Translations under genes and position numbers: made by a program
Notes under the pieces: model-generated
What the model saw: only the letters and a program-made list of their open reading frames with translations
What the model was told of the DNA's origin: nothing
Database searches by the model: none
Part shown: one piece after another, positions 9,957 to 20,700 of the stretch
How the letters are laid out: each line of letters opens with the position of its first letter
How positions within the stretch are numbered: the first letter of the stretch is position 1
Assembly (NCBI GenBank): GCA_023512255.1
Contig: JAILZY010000002.1
Span: 47,062-111,061, forward strand
Direction: 5' to 3'
DNA length: 64,000 nt
DNA from: a bacterium
GTDB lineage: Bacteria; SZUA-182; DTGQ01

Positions 9957-10985
9957 ATGGAAATAAAAACTGATAAAAATATCATTGCCATCCTGCGGGC
10001 ATTGCGGGAAGCCCCAAGACCTTTGGGCGGAACCAGAGTGGCCAGGCAGATTCAATCGTATGGTATAAACCTCTCTCCCAGGGCGGTTAGATATTATCTT
10101 GCCCTGACTGATAAGGCTGGATTTACTAAGAACTTGGGCAACAAGCGCGGCCGGATCATCACCCCTGAGGGCAGAAAAGAATTGAACAGCGCTTTTGTAA
10201 TGAGTAAAATCGGTCTGATCGCTTCCATGATCGATGAGCTGTCCTATAAGATGGACTTCTCCCTGGCCAAACTAAAGGGGAATATCGTATTAAACATTTC
10301 AACCATCCAGGCGGAAAACTTCCCGAAAGCCCTGGCTTATATTCTCCCAGTATTTCACAAAGGGTTCGGCATGGGGCAATTTGCGGTGATCAGAGAGGGA
10401 GGCAGCCAACTTGGAAATTTTTCCATTCCTCATGGCTCAATAGCCATCGGTACCCTGTGTAGTGTTACTATCAATGGCGTATTTCTCAAGGCTGGGATTC
10501 CGGTTTTTTCCCGATTCGGAGGATTGCTGGAAATCAAAAATGGCCAGCCAGTCAGATTTACCGATATTATCGCCTATAATGGATCTACCCTCGATCCCTT
10601 GGAAATCTTCATCAAGGGACAGATGACCAGTGTGTATCAGGCGGCGAGGCTTGGATGCGGTCTGATCGGAGCCAGCTTTCGCGAGATTCCCGCGGCCGCT
10701 ATCCCGCAAGCCGAGAGGATTAAAAAGAAGCTGATTAAGACCGGGCTTGGCGGGATCCTGATGATTGGAAGGCCTGGCCAGGCCCTGCTCGACATACCTG
10801 TCCCAGAAGGAAAGGCAGCCATGATCGTGGTCGGAGGACTAAATCCGCTTGCCGCCTGTGAGGAAAACGGGATTAAAACCCATAACCTGGCCATGGGAAC
10901 ACTTTTTGATTTCAAAGAGCTATTACCCACAAGCCACCTTGAGCAGCTCCTCGGCAAAGAACAGCAGAGCGAGAGAGAAAATTAA
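9957..10985 (+). CDS. nrpR: NrpR-type transcriptional regulator (winged helix + NrpR regulatory domain/DUF128)
   Basis: N-terminal HTH 'PLGGTRVARQIQSYGINLSPRAVRYYLALTDKAGF'; regulatory domain 'IAIGTLCSVTINGVFLKAGIPVFSRFGGLLEI'. Confidence 0.88.
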   Translation: MEIKTDKNIIAILRALREAPRPLGGTRVARQIQSYGINLSPRAVRYYLALTDKAGFTKNLGNKRGRIITPEGRKELNSAFVMSKIGLIASMIDELSYKMDFSLAKLKGNIVLNISTIQAENFPKALAYILPVFHKGFGMGQFAVIREGGSQLGNFSIPHGSIAIGTLCSVTINGVFLKAGIPVFSRFGGLLEIKNGQPVRFTDIIAYNGSTLDPLEIFIKGQMTSVYQAARLGCGLIGASFREIPAAAIPQAERIKKKLIKTGLGGILMIGRPGQALLDIPVPEGKAAMIVVGGLNPLAACEENGIKTHNLAMGTLFDFKELLPTSHLEQLLGKEQQSEREN

Positions 10986-11030
10986 CCGAGCGAAAAGAGC
11001 GAGCAAGAAGATAAGGAGGCCAAAAGACTG

Positions 11031-12143
11031 ATGGATGAGATAAAGATAACAATCATTGGGGCAGGTATTATTGGTTTATCAATCGCTGCCGAGCTGTCAA
11101 AAAGCCATCAGGATATTGTGGTGCTTGAAAAGAACACCAGCTTCGGTCAGGAAACCAGCAGCCGAAACAGTGAGGTCATCCATGCTGGGCTCTACTATCC
11201 GCCTGATTCGCTCAAATTAAAGCTCTGCCTGGAGGGGGCAGATCAGCTTTATGCCTTGTGTCAGGAAGCATCCATCCCCTTCAGGCAGCTTGGGAAAATC
11301 ATTGTTGCCCAGGAAGCCTCTGAACTTTTTGCCCTGGAAGAGCTATTCAAAAAAGCGCAATCTTACGGAGCCAAGGACTTAACTATTCTCGATCAAAAAG
11401 AGATAGCCAGGCTTGAGCCTCAAGTTCTAGGCCTGGCTGGAATTTATTCACCCCGCACCGGCATTATCGATACCCATGCCCTGATGAAGCACCTGGCTAG
11501 ATCAGCCCAATCGAGAGGAGTCGATCTTGTCTATTGCAGCCAGGTTAATCTGTTGCAGAAAGAAAGCTCAGGATTTATTGTCGGCATTCAGCAAGATGAC
11601 TACCGCGTCAGGTCGCGGCTAGTGATTAACTGTGCAGGCTTATATGCCGATCAGATCGCTTCCCTGGTCGGAATCGATATCGACCAGCAGGGCTATCGGC
11701 TGCATCTTTGCAAAGGAGACTATTTTTCCTACGCCAAACCCTCTCCCGTCAGCAGGCTTATCTATCCCCTACCCCATACTCATTATCTCGGTGTCCATGC
11801 CACCCTGGACCTTGGCTCCCGTCTTCGTTTTGGCCCGGATGCAGAATATACTAGCCAAATCGACTATCGGGTAGCACCTGATAAGGCTGACAAATTCTAC
11901 CAAGCGGCGCGAAAGCTCATCAACCATCTGGAAAGAGAGGCCCTGGTTCCCGACATGGCAGGAATCAGACCCAAACTCCAAGGCCCGGGCGACTCTTTCC
12001 GAGATTTTATCATCAGAGAGGAATCTGCCCTTGGGCTTGATGGCCTCATTAACCTGATCGGCATCGAGTCACCGGGGCTAACCTGCTGTCTGGCTATTGC
12101 CAGGATGGTAGCCGGGCTGGTAGCTGAAATCCTCAAAGATTGA
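11031..12143 (+). CDS. FAD-dependent oxidoreductase, L-2-hydroxyglutarate oxidase (LhgO)-like
   Basis: 'IIGAGIIGLSIAAELSK', 'SSRNSEVIHAGLYYPPDSLKLKLCLEG', C-terminal 'GIESPGLTCCLAIARMVAGLV'. Confidence 0.88.
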   Translation: MDEIKITIIGAGIIGLSIAAELSKSHQDIVVLEKNTSFGQETSSRNSEVIHAGLYYPPDSLKLKLCLEGADQLYALCQEASIPFRQLGKIIVAQEASELFALEELFKKAQSYGAKDLTILDQKEIARLEPQVLGLAGIYSPRTGIIDTHALMKHLARSAQSRGVDLVYCSQVNLLQKESSGFIVGIQQDDYRVRSRLVINCAGLYADQIASLVGIDIDQQGYRLHLCKGDYFSYAKPSPVSRLIYPLPHTHYLGVHATLDLGSRLRFGPDAEYTSQIDYRVAPDKADKFYQAARKLINHLEREALVPDMAGIRPKLQGPGDSFRDFIIREESALGLDGLINLIGIESPGLTCCLAIARMVAGLVAEILKD

Positions 12144-12154
12144 GTTTACCCCTC

Positions 12155-12184
12155 AATCTCCACACACCAGGGGGGAGATTTTTT
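12155..12184 (+). terminator. Rho-independent terminator after LhgO-like gene
   Basis: AATCTCC...GGAGATT stem followed by T-run. Confidence 0.7.
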
Positions 12185-12333
12185 GATTCACTCGGAGCCT
12201 ACCCTTAAAACTCATCCTTTTTTGAAATTTGCCCGAAATATCAACAAGGACAAGAAAGTAAAGCCAAAATTCGAGCCGAGGATAAAAATTTACCAGGCCA
12301 AATAAAAGAATAGAGCATGAAGGGGGGTAGGCC

Positions 12334-14304
12334 ATGAAAGCGGAAAATAACCGATGGAATGATGATCCTGAAGATAATGGAGGAGAAGATAGGGGCTCAT
12401 CTCCAGGGGGAAGAATCTGGAAGCATCTTTTGGTGATCTTCATTTTGACTATCATCTTCTATGAGCTTTTTCTCTATGGAAGCCAGAAAAAAGAGTACCT
12501 TGAAATCCCCTACAGCGCCTTTAAGGCGGAGCTAGCCCAAAAAAATATCAAAGAGGTTATAGCTCGCAGCGAAATGATCAGCGGGGAATTTTTTCAGGCT
12601 ATCTCAGCCGACAATTCTTTGCCCTCGGCCCAGGAAAGATCGTACCGCTATTTCTCAACTCGAATTCCAAAATTCGGCGATCAGGACCTGATGCGAGAGC
12701 TGATCAAGGCCGGTGCAACAGTCAGAACAGACAGCGGGAATGAGTGGATTTTAAGCCTGATGATTTTTGTTCTGCCTTGGCTTCTGATCCTTGGCTTCTT
12801 CTGGTATACCAGCAGGAAATTGAACAGCAGCCAAACTGCACTGTTTACTCGATTCAACAAGTCGGGTGCCAGCCTCTATAAGAAGACCAAGAGCAATATT
12901 ACCTTCGATGATGTAGCCGGTCTCACTAACGCCAAACAGGAGTTGATGGACATTGTCTCATATCTGAAAGAGCCGAAAAAGTATGAGCGGCTTGGGGGAA
13001 AAATCCCACGTGGAGTGCTCTTGATGGGCCCTCCGGGCACTGGAAAAACCCTGATTGCTCGCGCTGTGGCTGGAGAGGCTAATGTGCCCTTCTACTCCAT
13101 CTCCGGCTCGCAGTTCATCGAGATGTTTGTTGGGGTCGGAGCCTCACGGGTGAGGGATCTATTTGGCAAGGCCAAGAAAAATGCTCCGAGTATTATCTTC
13201 ATTGATGAAATTGATTCTGTAGGACGATATCGGGGTGCAGGGCTTGGCGGAGGGCAAGATGAGCGAGAGCAGACGCTGAATCAAATCCTAGCCGAGATGG
13301 ATGGATTTGGTGAACACCACTCGGTCGTGGTTATCGCAGCCACCAATCGCCCCGATGTCCTTGACCCTGCCCTGATCAGGCCAGGCAGGTTTGATCGGCA
13401 GGTGGTGATAGAGCGGCCTCATCGGGAAGGCAGGTTGCAGATTTTGAAGGTCCACACCCGAAAGGTCAGACTAGCTCCTGATGTGAATCTGGAGCTTCTA
13501 GCGCAAGGGACGCCTGGTTTTTCTGGCGCTGATCTGGAAAATCTGGTCAATGAGGCAGCCATCGACGCAGCCCGTCAAAATAAGGACCAGGTCTATATGG
13601 AAGATTTAGAAAAAGCCAAGGACAAGATTATCCTAGGGGGCTTGAGGGAGGATCTGCTCAGTGAAGAGGAAAAAAGAATCGTCGCCTACCATGAAGCCGG
13701 ACACACCTTGGTGGCTAAATCTTTTCCCGATTCTGATCCCATTCATAAAGTAACCATTATTCCCCGAGGTCGTTCACTGGGAGCAACTGAACAGTTGCCT
13801 AAGGAGGAGCAGCATAACTATTTCCAGTCCTATCTGATGCACCGGCTGGCGATCAATCTAGGGGGCCGGGCAGCAGAACAGCTGGTGTTCAATGATATCA
13901 CCTCCGGTGCAGAAAATGATCTCAAGCAGGCAACACAACTAGCCAGACGCATGGTCTGCCATTGGGGTATGAGCAGCCGGCTTGGGCCAGTAGCCTTTCG
14001 ACACGGCGAAGGGCATGTGTTTCTCGGCAAGGAAATCGCTCAAGAAAAAGACTATAGCGAGCGAACGGCAGTAATCATTGATCAGGAAGTTCAATCCCTG
14101 CTTCGAGCTGCCTTGCAGCAGGCAGAGGAAATTCTGAAGGAAAATCGAAAGATACTAGATAGGCTAGCCAAGGCACTAATCGAAAAGGAAGTACTCACCG
14201 AGGCGGAAATAACCGCTTTAATCGCTGAAGAAAAAAAGCAGACAGAGGTTCAAAAAGAGGAAAGCAAGCTGCTAGTGTCTCAAGATGCTCCTGGCAGCGT
14301 TTAA
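12334..14304 (+). CDS. ftsH: ATP-dependent zinc metalloprotease FtsH
   Basis: Two TM segments, Walker [12 protein letters not shown] region '[20 protein letters not shown]', zinc site HEAGH. Confidence 0.97.
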   Translation: MKAENNRWNDDPEDNGGEDRGSSPGGRIWKHLLVIFILTIIFYELFLYGSQKKEYLEIPYSAFKAELAQKNIKEVIARSEMISGEFFQAISADNSLPSAQERSYRYFSTRIPKFGDQDLMRELIKAGATVRTDSGNEWILSLMIFVLPWLLILGFFWYTSRKLNSSQTALFTRFNKSGASLYKKTKSNITFDDVAGLTNAKQELMDIVSYLKEPKKYERLGGKIPRGVLLMGPPGTGKTLIARAVAGEANVPFYSISGSQFIEMFVGVGASRVRDLFGKAKKNAPSIIFIDEIDSVGRYRGAGLGGGQDEREQTLNQILAEMDGFGEHHSVVVIAATNRPDVLDPALIRPGRFDRQVVIERPHREGRLQILKVHTRKVRLAPDVNLELLAQGTPGFSGADLENLVNEAAIDAARQNKDQVYMEDLEKAKDKIILGGLREDLLSEEEKRIVAYHEAGHTLVAKSFPDSDPIHKVTIIPRGRSLGATEQLPKEEQHNYFQSYLMHRLAINLGGRAAEQLVFNDITSGAENDLKQATQLARRMVCHWGMSSRLGPVAFRHGEGHVFLGKEIAQEKDYSERTAVIIDQEVQSLLRAALQQAEEILKENRKILDRLAKALIEKEVLTEAEITALIAEEKKQTEVQKEESKLLVSQDAPGSV

Positions 14305-14495
14305 GTGCGTGCCCGCTTCTTGCGAATATTCGCTTAAACCCAGACTGTTCAATTTCTGAGCCGAGGAATCTGCCGCTCAAAAGAAAGATGAGCAGCCGAA
14401 AGACAACAAGATAAAAAGAGAGGGCCTATCAAGAGCCATGTTTTTCAGGCAAAATACTAAACGCCCTTTGAAGAGGTTCAAAAGCTTGTGCCGGC

Positions 14496-14511
14496 TGGTA
14501 CTAATTTTGCA
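14496..14511 (+). promoter_or_regulatory. sigma-54-like promoter TGGTAC-TAATT-TTGCA
   Basis: One mismatch to TGGCAC-N5-TTGCA; 157 bp upstream of ORF 14668. Confidence 0.5.
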
Positions 14512-14667
14512 TTTTACTTAGCCAGAATACTCAAAAAGAGAAAAAATTTTTCCAGATAGTGAAAATATTAACCAAATTTCCGAAAAGGGTATATAAATAA
14601 TAAGAGATGAAATTGATAAAATATTAAAAATATCAATAATATTGAAATATTATCAGAGAGGCATACT

Positions 14668-15048
14668 ATGGAGCTCATCACTGCTGGGACCATGCTGTAC
14701 GGGATAATTGGCATCAACTGTATTATAGTCGAGCTAGGTCAATTTTATCGTAACCACTCGCTGGATGTAGCCGGTATGCTTATCTGGCTGACACTCTGGC
14801 CGCTGCTTTTGATCATGGAAAGGCGAGGCCTTTCGATCAGACTAACCCTATGCGACCTGGCAGAGGAAAGGACCTGCCAAAAACAGAATACTTGCCAGGA
14901 ACAGAAGGGAGGAGAGGAAGCCTTGCGGTCTCATAAAACCCCATCAGAAAGCTCATCAGAGGGGATGAGCCAAAATCGTGTCTCCCAGGCCAGATGTCGA
15001 TTCTGTCAGGTCGAAAAAATCCTGGCCAAAATATCCTCAACTGGATAG
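14668..15048 (+). CDS. Small hypothetical membrane protein
   Basis: Two hydrophobic segments, AGAGAGG-like RBS upstream; 3' end overlaps convergent ORF 15006-17411 by 43 bp. Confidence 0.5.
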   Translation: MELITAGTMLYGIIGINCIIVELGQFYRNHSLDVAGMLIWLTLWPLLLIMERRGLSIRLTLCDLAEERTCQKQNTCQEQKGGEEALRSHKTPSESSSEGMSQNRVSQARCRFCQVEKILAKISSTG

Positions 15049-17411
15049 TATTGCTGAACTGTCTGCCGAATCTTTCCCTTATAATTAGGATTAATCTGAT
15101 ACGCTGTCTTAAGGTAGCGGATAAATTGTCCAAAAGCCTCAAGGTAGGCTTTCTCGTCCTCAACCACTTTTGATTTCCACAGCCAATAGCTGCCTACAGA
15201 GAAATTGATCTCCGCCGACTGAGGCATAAAATAGATTGCCCGGGCAAATTCCTCTTCAGCCTCGGCCAGGATACGAAGAAGATCAGCCTGGCTCTCATCA
15301 GCCAATTTTTCAGGCCTGATCTTATGCCAGGCCATATCCAAGTGGTAGTAGGGGTTTGCCGGATTCAAGAGAATGGCTCTCTGGAGAGCAAGATAAGCCA
15401 GATCATTTTCCGCCACTTTAGCTTGTCGCGCTCTGTCTTCTACATCTGGCGGCGGCAAAAGCCTCATCCCATCCAGCAGCCGCTTGGCCACAAGCACCCA
15501 GCTTTTGCTGCCCTCAACCTGAGCCTGGCAATCAGCAAGGTGAGGGCGGCTTTCTCCATGCGGCCAGGCCTTTTGAGTTTCCGTTTCTTTCTGCTCTTTC
15601 TGCTGCTTGGGTTCTTTCTGCTGCTTGGGCTGCTTTTGCTGCTCGCTTCTTTCTTCTTTCTCCAAAAGAAAAGCTAGCTGAAAGAAATATTCTGCATTAT
15701 TCGGCTCTAAAGAGATAGCCTTGCAAACTTCTTCTAAAGAAGGCTCTTTCCTCTCTCCCAAAGTACTGTCAGGCAAAGTAGGCAAAATTCTCTCAGCCAA
15801 ATAGGCTTTTGAGACCAGCACTACGACCAAACCGAATCCAGCCGTGGCCAGGAGAGTCAGTGGCCAGCGAAGTGATCTAGGCAGACAGATGCTTATTGTA
15901 TCTTCCTGGCTCTCATTGCTATTTGGCCGCACTTGGTGATGAGCATCTTCCTCTTCTCCTTTTCCCTGCTCTTTTCTCCGGCGGTGATGATAGTGTAGAG
16001 CCATTAGGGTAGTTGCCGCCACTAGGCTAAAAAGCAGGGCATTGGCTGGAATATGCATATTGAAATCGGTAAAACTATGAAGAGCAAGAGAAATTATTGC
16101 TCCCATACCACCTAGTCCAATTCCAATGCTGAGGCTATTTTCCCTCTTTCTCCAGAGGGAGAAAAAGTAACCCAGACCAAACAACAGGGAAAAAACCGCT
16201 ATCCCAAGCCCTATGAGACCTGTCTCGGCGCCCAATTCCACCCAGTCATGGTGGGCATGATCTATTACCAGGCCGCTGTCTTCAGCACTCTGGTATCGGC
16301 GATAAGCATCCTGAAAGGTCCCCCAGCCAGTGCCAAGCAAGGGGAAATCCCGAATGATCCCCAAAGATGTCCTGGCAAAGCGAAGCCTAGTTTTGGCATC
16401 AGCGCTCATCTGCTCAAAACGCCTTAAGGTGGTATCAAAGCCGGTCATAAGGCCATATCCCAGCGCAATGAGCACAATAGCGAGCCCAACCAGGGCATAT
16501 TTCCTCTTCCTTGACCGAAATAGCAGCAGGATGCTCATCAGGGTAAAGGCCGTAGCCAGAGAAAGAATCCCCCCTCGAGATCCAGAAAGAATTAGGGCCA
16601 AGCTCATGATAGCCATAAGAAAGATCAGCAGCACTCTCCTGGCCTGCTCATGATCATCGACCTTCAAAGCTAAAAGAGCTCCTCTAATTCCAGCTGGCCT
16701 GGCGCTTTTTCTCCTCTTGTCTCCCCGAGCAGAGGATGTGGCCACCAGTAGCCCAAAGGCTATCGGTATGGCCATCTCCAGTAGCCCTGCCAGGTGATTG
16801 CGGTTAATGTAGGTACCAGTAACACTATCTCGATACCAGATCTTTTCATACCAGAAGATGCGGTGATATTTTCCAAGAAAGATCAGAAGGCCATATACTG
16901 CCTCAATGGAGCCGATCAGTACTAAAGAGGTGGCCAGCGTCCTGATTCTTTCCCTCGTCCGCGCCCAGTTAATAATGAGGAAAAAAACCCCAGCATAGGC
17001 AAGGAGCTGAAAAAGAGCGATCTTTGAGCTATAAGGATTAATAGACAGGATTATAAACTTGGGCACTTTTCCCCAAGCCATCTGGTAAAGCCTAAATGTT
17101 GCTGGAGAAATCACCTTTACCCACGAAGCGGGCCAAGGCAGACATTGAATAATGACCAGGCCGATAAATGACAGGATAGGCCAGATCAGCGGGCTTTGTC
17201 TGAGCGAAAGCTGCGGCCTGAAAATCGCCTCTCCAGACTCAACACTCACCAGTCTGCTGGGCGACCAAAGTTGCTGGATCAGCCAGGTGAGGCAAAGGCC
17301 AAAGACCGCGATCTCCATCAGGGTAAATGAAAAAATGTGCACCGATCCAAAGGCCAGCGGACAGTAGATAATCAGAAATATCAAACCGAATTTTATCACC
17401 CTGTCTGACAA
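15006..17411 (-). CDS. O-antigen ligase family membrane protein with C-terminal TPR-like extension
   Basis: Multi-TM; 'GTYINRNHLAGLLEMAIPIAFGLL', 'SGSRGGILSLA', 'LGTGWGTFQDAYRRYQ...IDHAHHDWVELGAETGLIG'. Confidence 0.9.
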   Translation of the reverse strand: MSDRVIKFGLIFLIIYCPLAFGSVHIFSFTLMEIAVFGLCLTWLIQQLWSPSRLVSVESGEAIFRPQLSLRQSPLIWPILSFIGLVIIQCLPWPASWVKVISPATFRLYQMAWGKVPKFIILSINPYSSKIALFQLLAYAGVFFLIINWARTRERIRTLATSLVLIGSIEAVYGLLIFLGKYHRIFWYEKIWYRDSVTGTYINRNHLAGLLEMAIPIAFGLLVATSSARGDKRRKSARPAGIRGALLALKVDDHEQARRVLLIFLMAIMSLALILSGSRGGILSLATAFTLMSILLLFRSRKRKYALVGLAIVLIALGYGLMTGFDTTLRRFEQMSADAKTRLRFARTSLGIIRDFPLLGTGWGTFQDAYRRYQSAEDSGLVIDHAHHDWVELGAETGLIGLGIAVFSLLFGLGYFFSLWRKRENSLSIGIGLGGMGAIISLALHSFTDFNMHIPANALLFSLVAATTLMALHYHHRRRKEQGKGEEEDAHHQVRPNSNESQEDTISICLPRSLRWPLTLLATAGFGLVVVLVSKAYLAERILPTLPDSTLGERKEPSLEEVCKAISLEPNNAEYFFQLAFLLEKEERSEQQKQPKQQKEPKQQKEQKETETQKAWPHGESRPHLADCQAQVEGSKSWVLVAKRLLDGMRLLPPPDVEDRARQAKVAENDLAYLALQRAILLNPANPYYHLDMAWHKIRPEKLADESQADLLRILAEAEEEFARAIYFMPQSAEINFSVGSYWLWKSKVVEDEKAYLEAFGQFIRYLKTAYQINPNYKGKIRQTVQQYYPVEDILARIFST

Positions 17412-17582
17412 GCTGATGGTTACCCCCTTAACTTTAACCTTATGCCAGAGCGAATGCTTGATCGTATTATTTTAAAATCAATCAGTTAACTTTTAACTTT
17501 CACAAAATGTGTGAGTTAACATTCTAGAATATAAAGCTTTTCAGGTGCTTGCTCTGGATTCAGGTTTAAATGAAGCAACCGA

Positions 17583-17624
17583 CCATAAATATTTATAACT
17601 CATCCATAAATATTTATAACTCAT
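17583..17624. repeat. Two tandem copies of 21-bp CCATAAATATTTATAACTCAT
   Basis: Exact tandem duplication; partial third echo 'GTTATAACTCAT' near 17680. Confidence 0.85.
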
Positions 17625-17736
17625 CATTAATGGCCGGGCTATGGACAATGATGATGATTATCTCACCCAGGATGTTATAACTCATTATGGTCGGGCACTG
17701 ATCATACATGCCTTAAAGATTGAAAAGCAAGGAGGT

Positions 17737-20700
17737 CTAATCACTGATCCTGAGCCAGTCAACATATAGATACCTCTCGCCGTATGGATCATCTGCATTC
17801 AGCAGGCTCAGCGACACCTCATGCTCTCCCTCCTCCACCCAAGCGGTAAACCTGAAGCTCTCCCACAAGATCAATGAGACGATCTGCATACCAGCAGTCA
17901 GACCATCGACCGTCAAAACCATGAGCGGCGGCAGATCGGGCCGACGGCACTTAGCTCTGGCCGTAAAAGTGTACTCCCCTGAGTGGCCAAAATGTACCCT
18001 TTCGCTGATAAAATTATTACTACACAAGGTCCAGTAATCATGGCTGCGGCATCTGATTAAAGGCTGGCCCGGCGTACGGCAGCTCATATTCTCTGCCTGA
18101 ATAAGGATCTCTTCCCCTAAGGGGGAAACCTCATCCTGAATGGTTAAGCCAAGATAGTGCAAAATTGAGGAGGCATACCTTCTTCCCCGCGCGGCGTTAA
18201 ATCCCCCACAAGCTAATTCTCTCGGCCATTTTACCTGATCGATCAAAAAAAATCCACAACCATAATTGACCTTAAGCAAAACATGGGGTCTGGTCCATGA
18301 GAGCAAACGAACATCGGTCCGATGATCAATCTTTTGACTATCCTCAACCTCAATGGCATAATCTGCAATTCCCCGATCAAAGCCGGCCCGCTCGTAGCGA
18401 AATTCCGAGTGGGGCTCAACCCAGTACAGATCCCGGCTGTAGAGCGCTATGGAATCATCCTCTCTTGCCTCATCCAGATTTTCCCCCGCACTTATTGCTC
18501 CTGCTACTGGCAATTTTTCCGGCTCTCTCACTGCCGCCGCGCTCATCCCTGGTAATTTTATCTCTTCAGCTACTACCTCTATCGGCATCTCATCCGGCCA
18601 GCTTATCTTTCTCACCTTAAGAGGTAGAATCTTTTGCACCCAAGGGATGCTCTGCTCATCAATTTCCCGAAGGAGCACCCTTCCTCCTCCCTTGACAAAA
18701 TCCAAGATATCGGCCTGGCTCTGGCCAAGCCACTCCCAATTAGCAGCCTGTCCGTCAAACACCATGATCTTCTCCCCCGGCTTGACCCTCCCTTTTAGTC
18801 CTCCGATCATGATTGTGGAATTTGCTGTCTTAGGCTGTAATCTGCTCTTCTGCCCTGCTTTTTCCGCTGCATAAGAGAGGAGATTCTTAAAAAGCATCCT
18901 AGCCGCAGGCTCTTTGTCCCATTTTTCTACGGCCAGCATCTGGCAAAAAATCATCCTCCCATCCTGCCATCTCACCTCAAGGAGGGGTGAGTAGATCAGC
19001 CCGCCACTTCCGCCGCTATCAACAAGGCTTCGCCAGTCCCCGCGCTCTGGCAGGTTGAGGTCATAGCGTGAGACAACATGATCATTTCCCCAAAACCGAA
19101 GCTCCTCAGCGCTTATTCCCTCAAGCACGGAGTGGCTGCCGCGGCCAGGGAAGGCCATTGTGGCCTGATGCAAGGTATTAACCGTAATCTGACTAGGCAG
19201 CCAGGTGGGTAGAAATTCCTGCTCGAAGGCAACCACTACTCCACCTTGGCTTACAAACCGATCAATGAGCTCCTGCCAGGGAGAGGGAAGGGCAACGGTT
19301 ATCTTTCTTCCCTCAAAAGACAGGAAGGCGTTTTTCCCCAAGATCAGCAGACCAAGCTTGGGGCTAGCTGCGCTCTCTGGCCGGTGGCTGAGTAGGGTGG
19401 GGGGCTCTGGCTGGCTAGTTGATTTCTCGCCCTGGCCGCTGAGCTGATTACCGATATCCTGGCCCTGGCTGCTGAGCAGACTATCAAGATCAGCAGGGCG
19501 GGCTATTGGTCGATATTTGACCCCAGCTCTGGTCAGGACCTTAGCTGTCTGACCATCAGGATCGTAGAGGAAAATCAGCACCCTTTGAGGGAGAGAATCT
19601 GTGATTCTTCCCACATCCTGCCGATATGCCCAGATCTGCCATGCTCTCTCATCCCGTATCCGCCCCTGCTTGATTAACCTGACCCGAAGCTGCCACTCCT
19701 GTTTTTTCAAACCGCTTTGGGTAATCGGGGGGATTTTAAATCTTATGGTTACGGTCTTAGTGTGCCCACAGGGAAGAGAAATTACCTCTCTGCCGCAGGC
19801 TGCCAAAGATGCCCGACCGCTACTTCGGGCCAAAGTGTTTTCGCCTTTTGCCCTGAGAGATAGATCATCAGGCACTTCCTTGTCAGCAGTTGGTTTAGCA
19901 AGCCACCAATCAAGGATAAAGGTATCTTCAGGCTGCCGCGACCTTATTCCCTCAGGAGCAAGATCATCCAGGCTAAGCCCCTGACTTTTATCCCTTCGCT
20001 CATCATTGCAGATGGTCAGAGTCCTCCACACCTCTTCCCCCTCCCAGAAGCGGCTGTTGCGCTCCTTCAGCAAGACCACAATCGGCTTAAAACTCTCCTG
20101 ACAGGCCCGATAGAGAGGGTTATCCTCCTTCTCTTCTCCAGTTATCACCCAGGGGCAGACCCCGCTTACTTCGGCCTGACGATAAGCCTCAAGGTAATAT
20201 CGCCAGACCTCTCCTTTGCCTTTATCTTTGCCCATCTTCCACTGCCGGTAGGCCTCATCGCCTGAGAGAATAGTATACGGATCAGGCGTTGGGGAGGGCA
20301 GGTAGAGTTCTTCTCCAAGATAGAGGGGTTTATCCTTTTTCCAGCAAAAGCGAAAGTTTGGCTGCCACCGCCACAGAGAATCAAGCAAGATCCCCTCACC
20401 ATCCTGCCAAGTGCGCTTTGGCCACTCTTCCTTGCGGCAGCCGCTGTTTTGGTCTCTCAGACTCTGCCTATTTGGCTCGGCGAAAGTCGCCAAAGCAGCC
20501 AAGGCCGCCTTTTCTCCCTCAGTGAAGGGTAAGGCCGCCTGCGGATCGCCGCGGCCTGGCTTTGCCTGCTCAAGCCACCAGGCGTCATTGGGCAGGCAGT
20601 TCCAGAAAGGGAATTCATGAGGATAGTGCAGGTTAATGATATCCCCTGCGCCAAAACAATCCATCCCTCCCTCATACATAATCGGCCTCTGAGGATCAAG

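Noticed and set aside
15595-15665. Gln/Lys repeats in the O-antigen ligase as a DNA minisatellite of interest
   Set aside because: Short low-complexity linker (QQKQPKQQKEPKQQKEQKE) before the TPR part; common type of feature
17580-17700. Tandem 21-bp CCATAAATATTTATAACTCAT as CRISPR-like or iteron array
   Set aside because: Only two exact copies, no spacers, no replication or Cas genes
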